A stretch of DNA of 36,228 nucleotides. It comes from Burkholderiaceae bacterium (GTDB taxonomy: Bacteria; Pseudomonadota; Gammaproteobacteria; Burkholderiales; Burkholderiaceae). Of this stretch, positions 1 to 8,727 are shown piece by piece. Each line of letters opens with the position of its first letter. Positions within the stretch are counted from its first letter, which is position 1. A model generated the notes under the pieces. It saw only the letters and a list, made by a program, of their open reading frames with translations. It did no database searches and was not told where the DNA came from. A program made the position numbers and the translations under genes. The stretch covers positions 1 through 36,228 of the forward strand of contig JAIXPY010000122.1 of assembly GCA_027486025.1 (NCBI GenBank). The letters are read 5' to 3'.

Positions 1-94
1 GCCAACTGCAGAGCGCAAGCGCAAAAAAGCTGCTGCCGCAAAACGCCATTACAAGCGTATTCGCAGCCAGATGTTGCCTAAAAAGCTCTACTAA
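1..94 (+). CDS. rpsU: 30S ribosomal protein S21, C-terminal part (truncated by window start)
   Basis: Translation from base 2: [30 protein letters not shown], typical S21 C-terminus, followed by yqeY-dnaG-rpoD. Confidence 0.9.
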   Translation, partial: PTAERKRKKAAAAKRHYKRIRSQMLPKKLY

Positions 95-141
95 TAGGGC
101 AGCCCGAATACAGGCACTCAATTTATGGAGTTGCCAACAAG

Positions 142-177
142 CCCGCTGACGGTAAAACGCAGCGGGTTTTTGTTTTT
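142..177 (+). terminator. Rho-independent terminator after rpsU
   Basis: CCCGCTG (142-148) / CAGCGGG (160-166) stem followed by TTTTTGTTTTTT. Confidence 0.85.
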
Positions 178-225
178 TGTTGTACTAATAGACACCAAGA
201 CATTCAATAATCGCAAGGAAATGCA

Positions 226-672
226 ATGAGCCTGAAAGACCAGATCACCGAGGATATGAAAAACGCCATGCGCGCTAAAGAGGCCGAGCGTTTAGGTGCG
301 ATTCGCCTTTTGCTGGCGGCGATCAAACAACGTGAGGTTGATGAGCGCGTGGTGGTGGATGACGCTGGCGTGATTGCGATTGTCGAAAAATTAATTAAGC
401 AGCGCAAAGATTCCATCAGCCAGTTTGAAAAAGCAGGCCGCGCTGATTTAGTGGCGATCGAAGCGGCTGAGATGGCCATCATGCAAGCCTATTTACCAGC
501 ACAGTTATCCGATGCCGAAGTGGCTGCGATTGTGACCGCAACCATCAAACAACTGGGCGCCAGTGGACCGCAGGATATGGGTAAGGTGATTGGCGCGCTC
601 AAGCCGCAATTGGCAGGCAAAGCCGATATGGGAGCAGTATCTGGCCTTGTGAAAGCAGCGCTCGCCCAGTAA
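226..672 (+). CDS. GatB/YqeY domain-containing protein
   Basis: 148 aa ORF; MSLKDQITEDMKNAMRAKEAERLGAIRLLLAAIKQREVDER is typical of the YqeY family; sits between rpsU and dnaG. Confidence 0.92.
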   Translation: MSLKDQITEDMKNAMRAKEAERLGAIRLLLAAIKQREVDERVVVDDAGVIAIVEKLIKQRKDSISQFEKAGRADLVAIEAAEMAIMQAYLPAQLSDAEVAAIVTATIKQLGASGPQDMGKVIGALKPQLAGKADMGAVSGLVKAALAQ

Positions 673-691
673 GCCTTAGGCGAAGCACATC

Positions 692-2626
692 ATGGGCATG
701 ATCCCTCAATCGTTTATTGCGGATTTATTAAATCGGGTCGACATCGTTGATGTGGTGGGGCAGCACGTTAAGTTAAAAAAAGCAGGCGCAAACTACCAAG
801 GCTTATGCCCCTTCCACCAAGAAAAATCCCCGTCGTTTTCGGTGTCTGCAACCAAGCAGTTCTATCACTGCTTTGGCTGTGGTGCCCACGGTTCTGCCAT
901 CGGCTTTTTAATGGAGTATTCCGGACTCGGTTACGTCGAAACGATTGAAGAGCTTGCGCGTTCTGCCGGACTCACCGTGCCACGCGAGGAGCGCACTGCT
1001 AATGATGTAGCGAGGCAGCAGCAGGCCCTTGCCTTAAGTGAGGTTATGGGCTTAGCAGCCGATTGGTACAAAAATCAGTTAAAGGCCGCGCCGCGCGCGA
1101 TTGATTATTTAAAAAGCCGCGGGCTGACCGGTGAAGTTGCGAAGCGCTATTCATTGGGGTATGCGCCCGATGGCTGGCAAGGGTTGGAAGCGGTGTTTGG
1201 CAGTTATACCGATGATGCTACTGCCAAGCCTTTACTTGAGGGCGGCTTGTTAATTCAGAGCGAGACCAGCGAGTCCAATCAAACAGCGCGTCGCTATGAT
1301 CGCTTTCGGGATCGCGTGATGTTCCCCATCCGCAATCACAAGGGTCAGGTGATTGGTTTTGGTGGCCGTATCTTGGATCAAGGTGAGCCAAAGTATTTGA
1401 ACTCCCCTGAAACCCCACTCTTTTCTAAAGGCAATACGCTGTATGGTTTGTTTGAGGCGCGCCAAGCGATTCGGGCGCAAGAGTACGTCTTGGTTTGCGA
1501 AGGCTATATGGACGTGGTGGCCTTGGCGCAATTGGGCTTTCCGAATGCCGTAGCGACCTTAGGTACCGCATGCACTGCAAATCACGTGCGCATGCTTCTG
1601 CGTCAAACCGATCGGATTGTGTTCGCGTTTGATGGCGATGCCGCAGGCCAACGTGCAGCGCAGCGCGCACTGGAGGCCTGCCTGCCATTAATGTCCGACG
1701 ATAAAGAAATTCGCTTCTTATTTTTACCAACGGAACACGATCCCGATAGTTACGTTCGAACCTACGGCGCACCCGCATTTGAAAAAGCCATTAAAGAAGC
1801 GACGTCATTTTCCAACTTCTTTTTCAGAATAGTGAGCGAAGGCCATGACTTAACTTCGCCAGAAGGGCGCGCACAAACGCACCATGCTGCCAAGCCCCTC
1901 TTCTTGTCGATGGCGCCCATCGCCTTGCGCTCACAAATGCTACGCGAGGTGGCAATACGAACATCGTCTACGGCTGCTGAGTTAGAAGCATTTTGTGGAC
2001 TCACGATTGCACCAGCCGCGCGCAGCAATACGCAAGCGCAGGGACCATCGGCAGTATCAACTGGCGCCGGAGTTCGAACACAAACAAATACGTGGCAGCC
2101 CGGTAAGGGCTATGGTAAGAAACCAGCGGGGCCAGTCATTCCACCACCCAATGCACCGATGGATTTAGCAGAACAACTATTGCGTTTGTTCATTCAGTTT
2201 CCGCATTTGGGCAAGAGCCTCAATACCGAACAACGGCAGTTGGTCTTGGCGGCAGCGGAGCAACGCTCAGCCAATGCATTGATGCTGATGACCGATTTAC
2301 TCAAGCAGTGCGATCAATTAGATTATTTGCCAAATACATCCAACGCAGAACAGGCTCCAGGCGCCGGTGCCTTCGCATTATTTCAGGAGCAACTCTCCCG
2401 AAGTGAATTGGCATCGATGTATGAAGTGCTACGCAAACGGGTGATGGAGTCGGATTTGGATGCAGCGGGTGCCGCCGCCGACCTGGGCGGCGCCCTAAAA
2501 AAGCTCCATTTGCTGCAGCTGAAAAATGAAATGACAGCCATTACCCAGCGCATCTCCAGCGGCGAAGCGTCCGATGCCGATCGGGCGCGGTACCGCGAAT
2601 TGGGCGAGCGCTTAAAGTTTTCCTAA
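692..2626 (+). CDS. dnaG: DNA primase
   Basis: 644 aa; CHC2 zinc finger region (CPFHQEKSPSFSVSATKQFYHCFGCGAHG), TOPRIM region (VLVCEGYMDVVALAQ, FAFDGDAAGQRAAQRA). Confidence 0.97.
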   Translation: MGMIPQSFIADLLNRVDIVDVVGQHVKLKKAGANYQGLCPFHQEKSPSFSVSATKQFYHCFGCGAHGSAIGFLMEYSGLGYVETIEELARSAGLTVPREERTANDVARQQQALALSEVMGLAADWYKNQLKAAPRAIDYLKSRGLTGEVAKRYSLGYAPDGWQGLEAVFGSYTDDATAKPLLEGGLLIQSETSESNQTARRYDRFRDRVMFPIRNHKGQVIGFGGRILDQGEPKYLNSPETPLFSKGNTLYGLFEARQAIRAQEYVLVCEGYMDVVALAQLGFPNAVATLGTACTANHVRMLLRQTDRIVFAFDGDAAGQRAAQRALEACLPLMSDDKEIRFLFLPTEHDPDSYVRTYGAPAFEKAIKEATSFSNFFFRIVSEGHDLTSPEGRAQTHHAAKPLFLSMAPIALRSQMLREVAIRTSSTAAELEAFCGLTIAPAARSNTQAQGPSAVSTGAGVRTQTNTWQPGKGYGKKPAGPVIPPPNAPMDLAEQLLRLFIQFPHLGKSLNTEQRQLVLAAAEQRSANALMLMTDLLKQCDQLDYLPNTSNAEQAPGAGAFALFQEQLSRSELASMYEVLRKRVMESDLDAAGAAADLGGALKKLHLLQLKNEMTAITQRISSGEASDADRARYRELGERLKFS

Positions 2627-2857
2627 GAAAAGCCCCTTAAGCCCCATAGGCCCGTAAAAATTACCTGTTTAAGCTCAATTTATTGCTTACTCCAAGGTCG
2701 GAAAATACCGAATCGACTATAATCCTCTGTTCAGAGAAAAAATACGAAGTAATTCAGTCACTTGCGCCATTAATTTGAATTTATTGACCGTAGTGACCCA
2801 GGCAATTGGTCTGACCCATTGAAACCAACCATTATTTAAGTAAGTGAGCGTAAACCT

Positions 2858-5473
2858 ATGCCAAGCAGCAAGATCAAGAAAAGCGCGAAACCCGTGAAAA
2901 ATACCTCAGCAGCAAGCAAGTCCAAACCGCTTGCCAAGAAAACGGCCGCCCCAGCGAAAAGCAAAGTAGCTGCGAAGGCGCCAGTAAAGAAAGCCGCTGC
3001 TCCAGCCAAAGCCAAAGCGCCTGCCAAAAAGGCGGTAGCAGTAAAGGCAAAGCCAGCGCCAAAGGCAGCACCCAAAAAGGCAGCTGCACCTGCGAAGGCA
3101 GTAAAAAAGGCAATCGCCAAGCCAGCAAAGCCAGTAGCTAAAAAGGTAGCAAAGCCAACAGCAAAAGTTCCAGCCAAGGAAGTTAAAAAACCGGCCAAGC
3201 CAGCAAAGCCAGTAGCAAAGGCAGGTAAGCCTGCGGCGAAGGCGCCAGTGAAGACGGCTGCAAAAGCAAAGCCAGAAGTAAAGCCAAATAAAGAAACGAA
3301 AAAAGCTGTTGTTGCTGCAAAAACAAACAAAGACGTTCCAGCCAAAAAAGGCAAAGCAGTCGAGCCTGAAGTGGCTACACCAAAAGGCAAGGGCAAGTCC
3401 AAAGCGGCTGCACCGACCGAGGCATTGCAAGACGTAGAAGCAGTAGATGAGGGTAAAAAAACCAAAGGACGTAAAGCCAAGGCTGAAGTCCCTGCCGTGG
3501 AATCAGGTGAAGACAATCGCACCGATCGTCAAAAAGCGAGAGACCGAAAGGCCAAAGAGAAGGCCCTCTTAAAAGAATTTGCAGCACAGCAATTGGGCTC
3601 AGAAGAGCAGCAAGAGTTACGTCGCGCACGCCTGAAAACCCTGATTAAGATGGGTAAATCCAAGGGCTACCTAACCCACGGCGAAATGAATGACGTGATG
3701 TCCGATGAATTGTCAGATGCGGACGCACTCGAAACCTTAATTGGTTTGCTTAATGACATTGGCATTACCGTATACGAGCAAGCCCCCGATGCTGAAACCC
3801 TGCTCCTCAATGAGAATGGGATTTCAGGGGCATCTGATGAAGAGGCGGAAGAAGAGGCTGAGGCTGCACTATCGACCGTTGATTCCGAGTTTGGCCGCAC
3901 CACCGATCCTGTGCGTATGTATATGCGTGAGATGGGAACAGTAGACCTGCTGACCCGTGAAGGCGAGATTGTCATTGCCAAGAAAATTGAGGCAGGCCTC
4001 AAGGACATGGTCATGGCGCTTTCTGCATGCCCGGTCACCATTGCTGAAATTATTGGCAATGCGGACAAAATTGTTTCAGGCGAAATGGAGATCGATCAGT
4101 TTGTTGATGGCTTGGTTGATCCCAATGCGGAAGACATTCAGCTGGGACCTGAAGAGCCAGAAGAAGACCTCGACGCAGTCGAGGGGGATGATGATGGTGG
4201 TGAAGAGGATTCTGGTGGCGGAGGTGGCGGTGCAAGCACAGCGAGCGCCAAGCAGCTCGAAGAACTCAAACAGATTTCCTTGGAAAAGTTTGCCATCATC
4301 CGTACTCAAGCCGACAAGATGCGCCGTGCCTATGATCGTGATGGATATAACTGCCCTGGATATATCAAGGCACAAGAAGCTATTCGAAATGAATTACTCG
4401 GTTTCCGTTTGACAGCGAAGAGCGTTGAAAAACTCTGCGACACCATGCGCTCCCAAGTGGATCAAGTCTGGAAACTCGAGCGTGGCATTGTGAGTTTGTT
4501 GGTCGACAAAATTGGCGTACCCCGCGGTGAAGTATTAAAAGACTTCCCTAAGATGTCCATGAACTTGAAGTGGACCGCCAATTTACTGAAAGACAATAAG
4601 TCCTACAGTGCACTCTTAGAGCGTAATGTTCCTGCCATTCAAGAGCTGCAGCAAAAGCTGATTGATATTCAGACCAGAGTCGTATTGCCTTTGCCTGAGT
4701 TAAAAGAAGTGAATAAGCAAATGATTGCGGGTGAGAAACGCGCACGTGAAGCCAAACGGGAAATGACCGTTGCTAACTTGCGTTTGGTGATCTCGATTGC
4801 TAAAAAGTACACCAACCGCGGTTTGCAGTTCCTCGATTTGATTCAAGAGGGCAATATTGGTCTGATGAAAGCAGTAGATAAGTTTGAGTATCGCCGTGGT
4901 TATAAGTTTTCTACCTATGCGACCTGGTGGATTCGTCAGGCCATCACCCGTTCGATCGCCGATCAGGCCCGCACCATTCGTATTCCGGTGCACATGATTG
5001 AGACCATCAATAAGATGAACCGGATTAGCCGTCAGATTCTGCAAGAGACTGGACACGAGCCAGATGCGGCAACCTTAGCCTTGAAGATGGAGATTCCGGA
5101 AGACAAGATCCGCAAGATCATGAAGATTGCCAAAGAGCCTATCTCTATGGAAACACCGATTGGCGACGATGAAGATTCCCATTTGGGCGACTTCATTGAA
5201 GACGGTAATACATTGGCACCAGCCGAAGCGGCATTGCATGAGTCGATGCGCGATGTAGTGAAGGATGTGCTCGATTCGTTAACGCCACGCGAAGCAAAAG
5301 TATTGCGTATGCGCTTCGGTGTCGAAATGAGCACAGACCATACGCTTGAGGAAGTCGGTAAGCAGTTTGATGTAACGCGTGAGCGTATTCGTCAGATTGA
5401 AGCCAAGGCCCTGAGAAAGATGCGTCATCCTAGCCGCAGCGACAAACTGAAGACCTTCCTCGAGGAAGATTAA
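2858..5473 (+). CDS. rpoD: RNA polymerase primary sigma factor RpoD (sigma-70) with a long Lys/Ala/Pro-rich N-terminal extension
   Basis: Sigma regions 2-4 ([88 protein letters not shown]). Confidence 0.97.
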   Translation: MPSSKIKKSAKPVKNTSAASKSKPLAKKTAAPAKSKVAAKAPVKKAAAPAKAKAPAKKAVAVKAKPAPKAAPKKAAAPAKAVKKAIAKPAKPVAKKVAKPTAKVPAKEVKKPAKPAKPVAKAGKPAAKAPVKTAAKAKPEVKPNKETKKAVVAAKTNKDVPAKKGKAVEPEVATPKGKGKSKAAAPTEALQDVEAVDEGKKTKGRKAKAEVPAVESGEDNRTDRQKARDRKAKEKALLKEFAAQQLGSEEQQELRRARLKTLIKMGKSKGYLTHGEMNDVMSDELSDADALETLIGLLNDIGITVYEQAPDAETLLLNENGISGASDEEAEEEAEAALSTVDSEFGRTTDPVRMYMREMGTVDLLTREGEIVIAKKIEAGLKDMVMALSACPVTIAEIIGNADKIVSGEMEIDQFVDGLVDPNAEDIQLGPEEPEEDLDAVEGDDDGGEEDSGGGGGGASTASAKQLEELKQISLEKFAIIRTQADKMRRAYDRDGYNCPGYIKAQEAIRNELLGFRLTAKSVEKLCDTMRSQVDQVWKLERGIVSLLVDKIGVPRGEVLKDFPKMSMNLKWTANLLKDNKSYSALLERNVPAIQELQQKLIDIQTRVVLPLPELKEVNKQMIAGEKRAREAKREMTVANLRLVISIAKKYTNRGLQFLDLIQEGNIGLMKAVDKFEYRRGYKFSTYATWWIRQAITRSIADQARTIRIPVHMIETINKMNRISRQILQETGHEPDAATLALKMEIPEDKIRKIMKIAKEPISMETPIGDDEDSHLGDFIEDGNTLAPAEAALHESMRDVVKDVLDSLTPREAKVLRMRFGVEMSTDHTLEEVGKQFDVTRERIRQIEAKALRKMRHPSRSDKLKTFLEED

Positions 5474-5489
5474 GCAACCGAACTGCCGT

Positions 5490-5517
5490 CGTGAATCCTT
5501 AGATAAAAGGATTCACG
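5490..5517. terminator. 11-bp hairpin between convergent rpoD and PIN toxin genes
   Basis: CGTGAATCCTT (5490-5500) - AGATAA - AAGGATTCACG (5507-5517), perfect stem; overlaps the last codons of the minus-strand toxin. No long T-tract on either side. Confidence 0.5.
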
Positions 5518-5903
5518 ATTTGCAGTCGTTTGTCGATGGTTTGGCGGTGTTGCATGTCTTCGGAATAGAGTCGCTCGCAACCTGCTTGCAGGGCAGCTGC
5601 AATAATCATGGAATCGTAGTGCTGATATCCATATCGTCGCGATACCATTAAGCCAGTTTCAAAGGTTTCAAGGTCCAGCGGCCGTACATTGAAGGTCGAT
5701 GTAAATAACTCTAAAAATACATCCAGTTCAGCATGCGTCAGTTTAATTTTTCTCAAGCTGGCCGATGTGAACTCATTTAGTACCTGAACACTAATCACAT
5801 TGGATTGCTGTAGATTGCGGCTTACCCAATTTGACTTATCCTCATCCGAGGAAAGAAGGTAAAGCAGGGCATTGGTATCAAAAAATATCTTCTTAGCGTT
5901 CAT
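5499..5903 (-). CDS. PIN domain ribonuclease toxin (VapC-like)
   Basis: 134 aa; FFDTNALLYLLSSDE, VLNEFTSASLRKI, YGYQHYDSMIIAAALQAGCERLYSEDMQH: PIN acidic-residue pattern; downstream of an AbrB-like ORF. Confidence 0.9.
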   Translation of the reverse strand: MNAKKIFFDTNALLYLLSSDEDKSNWVSRNLQQSNVISVQVLNEFTSASLRKIKLTHAELDVFLELFTSTFNVRPLDLETFETGLMVSRRYGYQHYDSMIIAAALQAGCERLYSEDMQHRQTIDKRLQIVNPFI

Positions 5904-6123
5904 TCAGTTCAGATCGATCAAAGTGAAAATCGGCGGGCATGCGACCCCGGAATTTTCTCAGACCTTCAACCCTCTCTTGAAGGGATGGTTTCTTTTTCAC
6001 TTGAAAATGTTTTTTATCGGCGACATGGATTTCAATGTCATCGCCTTCCTTTAGCTTGAGGTATTCAACGACTTGAGCGGGCAGTCGTATGGCCAAGCTA
6101 TTTCCCCATTTTGATACGACCAT
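5893..6123 (-). CDS. AbrB/MazE-family antitoxin (VapB-like); start revised from 6153 to 6123
   Basis: MVVSKWGNSLAIRLPAQVVEYLKLKEGDDIEIHV is a SpoVT/AbrB-type motif; AGGAG upstream of the internal ATG; 4-nt-type overlap with the toxin. Confidence 0.85.
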   Translation of the reverse strand: MVVSKWGNSLAIRLPAQVVEYLKLKEGDDIEIHVADKKHFQVKKKPSLQERVEGLRKFRGRMPADFHFDRSELNER

Positions 6124-6145
6124 GGTCTTGTCTCCTGATAAATAG

Positions 6146-6167
6146 ATATACATATATTAATGTATAT
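6146..6167. promoter_or_regulatory. Candidate operator of the VapBC-like operon
   Basis: Inverted repeat ATATACAT-ATATTA-ATGTATAT just upstream of the antitoxin start. Confidence 0.55.
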
Positions 6168-6240
6168 TTAGTAGAAATAAAACCTCTTATCCTGCTTTAA
6201 GAAAGGGTAACAATGGCCCATCAATTACAATGAAGGCATA

Positions 6241-6317
6241 GGGCCTATAGCTCAGTTGGTTAGAGCAGAGGACTCATAATCCTTTGGTCCCAGGTTCAAG
6301 TCCTGGTGGGCCCACCA
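6241..6317 (+). tRNA. tRNA with CAU anticodon, probably tRNA-Ile2 (lysidine-modified) rather than tRNA-Met
   Basis: 77-nt cloverleaf GGGCCUA-UA-GCUC...GAGC-A-GAGGA-CUCAUAA-UCCUU-UGGUC-CCAGG-UUCAAGU-CCUGG-UGGGCCC-ACCA. C4-G69 and C5-G68 and an Ile2-like variable region (UUGGUC) favour Ile2. Confidence 0.9.
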
Positions 6318-6326
6318 ATAAATTCA

Positions 6327-6360
6327 ATGACTTAGCGTGCAAACGCTAAGTCATTTTTTA
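6327..6360 (+). terminator. Rho-independent terminator after the tRNA
   Basis: ATGACTTAGCG-TGCAAA-CGCTAAGTCAT followed by TTTTTTA. Confidence 0.85.
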
Positions 6361-6604
6361 TAAATGCGTAGTTAATGTGTAGTAAATACCTCCGCTAAGC
6401 CCAAATACATATATGGACCTCACTTGGGTGTCTAAACTATTTGTAGATTTAATTTACAGAGCAATACTTATCTAAGCTGATGGCTAAAGTCTTGGTGGGC
6501 AACCAAAAATCTAAGTCTTCACCAGTGATAGTGGGGTAACTGAGAGCTTTTATAAATTAATTATCGAGGAGATAAATTGAAGAATAAATTTTAATGTTTG
6601 AAAT

Positions 6605-8062
6605 TTAGTCGCGATGGAACAAAAACTTTTTAATTTTTTGCGCCAAGGCTCCCATCAAGCGATGCTTTTCTTCGACCCGATCGGTATGACTGAGCGAAGT
6701 TTTAGTTTGTGCCATGCGTTGCGCGAGCAACTCAGCCATCTGCTCTACTAAGCGTAGATTGCTTTCCAAAATTGGTGAAATATCGTCTTTGCGGATTTCC
6801 AATAAAACACTCTCGGTGCGCGCGATCACTTGTGCGGAGCGTGGCTCACCGGTCATCAGGGACATTTCACCCACGCAACTGCCGGGCCACAAGGTTGCAA
6901 CCTTTACGAAGGTATTGGCCTCATTGGGCGCGCTCACATCAATTGTCCCTTCGATCAAAATAAACATCGAATCGGCTTTTTCTTGATAACGAATTACCGC
7001 ATCACCGGCTTTAAATCGCAGCATTGAAACCGTTTTAGCCAATTGATCAATTTCATGTTGATTAAGATCTTTCAGAATTCCGAATTCGCGCACGGCCAGC
7101 AAACGTTGCTTCACATAGTCGGTTGCGGTATTAGCTGGATAAATTTCTACGGTGTAATTAACATTTGCACCACTAGCTAGTAGGAAACGTATCGCGGCGC
7201 TATTCACAACGTGATTGGAGCGCGCTCGCGACAAGCAAGGGTGGCACTCGTATTTAATCTCGTAGATGTAAATACCAGATTTAATCTCGACAAGTAAGCA
7301 GTAATAAAACGAATTAAAGTTGGAATCGGTCTCAATCACCGATTGCATGGCCTGATCCAAAACTTCGAGTACTTGAGTGATCGGTGTGGTGTTGGTAATT
7401 TCAATGCGAATCTTACGCCGCACTCCTTTGGTATTGGGCTGCTTCGTAATGTTAATGTATTTGTAATTCAGAAACTCCCGATTAGGGATACGAACAAGGT
7501 GCTTGTCGACGTTAAGTAGCGTCACCATTTGATGATCAATTTGCACAACTTGAAAAAATTCAGACGGGGAGGCATCGGTGACCTCAATCCAATCATTGAT
7601 ACTCACAAGCCCCTCAAGTTGCAATTGAATGCTCGCCATAATATTGGCAATCATTTCACGAAAAGCATAGGCAAGAGCTACTACGACCATGCCTGAAGCA
7701 GCAATCAAGTTGGTAAAAGATTTGTCGTAGACCACCACGTAGACTAATAGACCAACTAATGCATAAGCAACAATTGTCACAATTTGGACCAGGATTGCTG
7801 AGATTTGATGTGCCGGATTGCGACGATTAAAAAAAACCACAAGACTACGAATGCTCATGTCGAGTGTTACTGCAAATAAAATTACCTGAAAAATGGCTAT
7901 GATTTCAATAATCTGAGGCTTAAAAATATTATGAAATTCGCCAGCCTCCAATCCCCATGGCGTGCCACTTTCTTGATGGATCCAGTACAGTAAGCCAAAA
8001 TTTGCCAAAACAAGTAGGCTATATAAAGCCGGCGGTAGATAAAACAACTGAAATCTATTCAT
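6605..8062 (-). CDS. MscS-family mechanosensitive channel fused to a C-terminal cyclic-nucleotide-binding domain
   Basis: 485 aa; N-terminal TM segments, MscS-like core (AYAFREMIANIMASIQLQLEGLVSINDWIEV), C-terminal cNMP fold (FKAGDAVIRYQEKADSMFILIEGTIDVS...PGSCVGEMSLMTGEPRSAQVIARTES). Confidence 0.9.
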   Translation of the reverse strand: MNRFQLFYLPPALYSLLVLANFGLLYWIHQESGTPWGLEAGEFHNIFKPQIIEIIAIFQVILFAVTLDMSIRSLVVFFNRRNPAHQISAILVQIVTIVAYALVGLLVYVVVYDKSFTNLIAASGMVVVALAYAFREMIANIMASIQLQLEGLVSINDWIEVTDASPSEFFQVVQIDHQMVTLLNVDKHLVRIPNREFLNYKYINITKQPNTKGVRRKIRIEITNTTPITQVLEVLDQAMQSVIETDSNFNSFYYCLLVEIKSGIYIYEIKYECHPCLSRARSNHVVNSAAIRFLLASGANVNYTVEIYPANTATDYVKQRLLAVREFGILKDLNQHEIDQLAKTVSMLRFKAGDAVIRYQEKADSMFILIEGTIDVSAPNEANTFVKVATLWPGSCVGEMSLMTGEPRSAQVIARTESVLLEIRKDDISPILESNLRLVEQMAELLAQRMAQTKTSLSHTDRVEEKHRLMGALAQKIKKFLFHRD

Positions 8063-8359
8063 TATTTATTGTGACTTATTAGTGGCAGTGTGAAGGTTTA
8101 TACATTATTAACTAATTTTGTTTATGCATTCAGTCTTATAGCTTTGGCTCTTTTATATGTAAATAAGAGCGGTAATAAAACATTGTCATATTACAAATTA
8201 ATTTTGATTAGCATATCAAAATTTAGCTTCTTAGAGACTAATATTGGGTTAATGTACAAAGCATATTTCAAGCTAACGCCGAGCCAAGCTTTAGCTTGAA
8301 AGTGCTGTTGAAGGTCTAGAGACTAGACGGCACCCATCTAAGTTGAGCAATCAATATGA

Positions 8360-8483
8360 TGAAGGCATAGTCCAGGGAGTTGTGAAAGCAAGACAAACCG
8401 GAATCCTTTGGTCCCAGGTTCAAGTCCTGGTGCTCATCAGCAATGGTGGGGGTTTTGTCTTTTGAGCGTTGCTTAAAGTAACG
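8360..8483 (+). repeat. Repeat module A: TGAAGGCATAG + degenerate tRNA + T-rich segment + palindromic tail
   Basis: TGAAGGCATAG as directly upstream of the tRNA; 31 nt AATCCTTTGGTCCCAGGTTCAAGTCCTGGTG (8402-8432) identical to tRNA 6278-6308; then CATCAGCAATGGTGGGGGTTTTGTCTTTTGAGCGTTGCTTAAAGTAACG. Near-copy at 11209-11354. Confidence 0.85.
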
Positions 8484-8651
8484 GTCACTGCAAATATTGA
8501 GCCTATTTGTGTTCAGGGAAGTAAACTTATATTGGAGGTCGAGGCTCACGATGAGGTGGACGTCATTTCGCGAGGCAGATATGAAAGAATGATTATTAAT
8601 AAAGAGCAGTTTGAAGAACGTATGCGATCAAAATTGATTTGCTCTCAATAA
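8469..8651 (+). CDS. Short hypothetical protein or gene remnant
   Basis: 60 aa ORF (LKVTVTANIEPICVQGSKLILEVEAHDEVDVISRGRYERMIINKEQFEERMRSKLICSQ), plausible composition; start lies inside the repeat tail. Confidence 0.35.
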   Translation: MLKVTVTANIEPICVQGSKLILEVEAHDEVDVISRGRYERMIINKEQFEERMRSKLICSQ

Positions 8652-8727
8652 ATTCGTGAGGCTCGCTTAATATTTGTTGTGCCCATATATGAAAAAGAGT
8701 GAAAGAGTGAAAGAGTAAAAAGAACAC

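Noticed and set aside
2836-3522. Long minus-strand ORFs opposite the rpoD N-terminus (228, 174, 84 aa)
   Set aside because: Shadow ORFs produced by the Lys/Ala-rich low-complexity coding strand; composition is F/A/G- or W/C/L-biased with no start signals.
6709-7027. Three overlapping plus ORFs inside the channel gene
   Set aside because: Antisense to a well-supported MscS/cNMP-binding protein.
8090-8299. 69-aa plus ORF after the channel gene
   Set aside because: AT-rich, no SD, composition not convincing; likely spurious.
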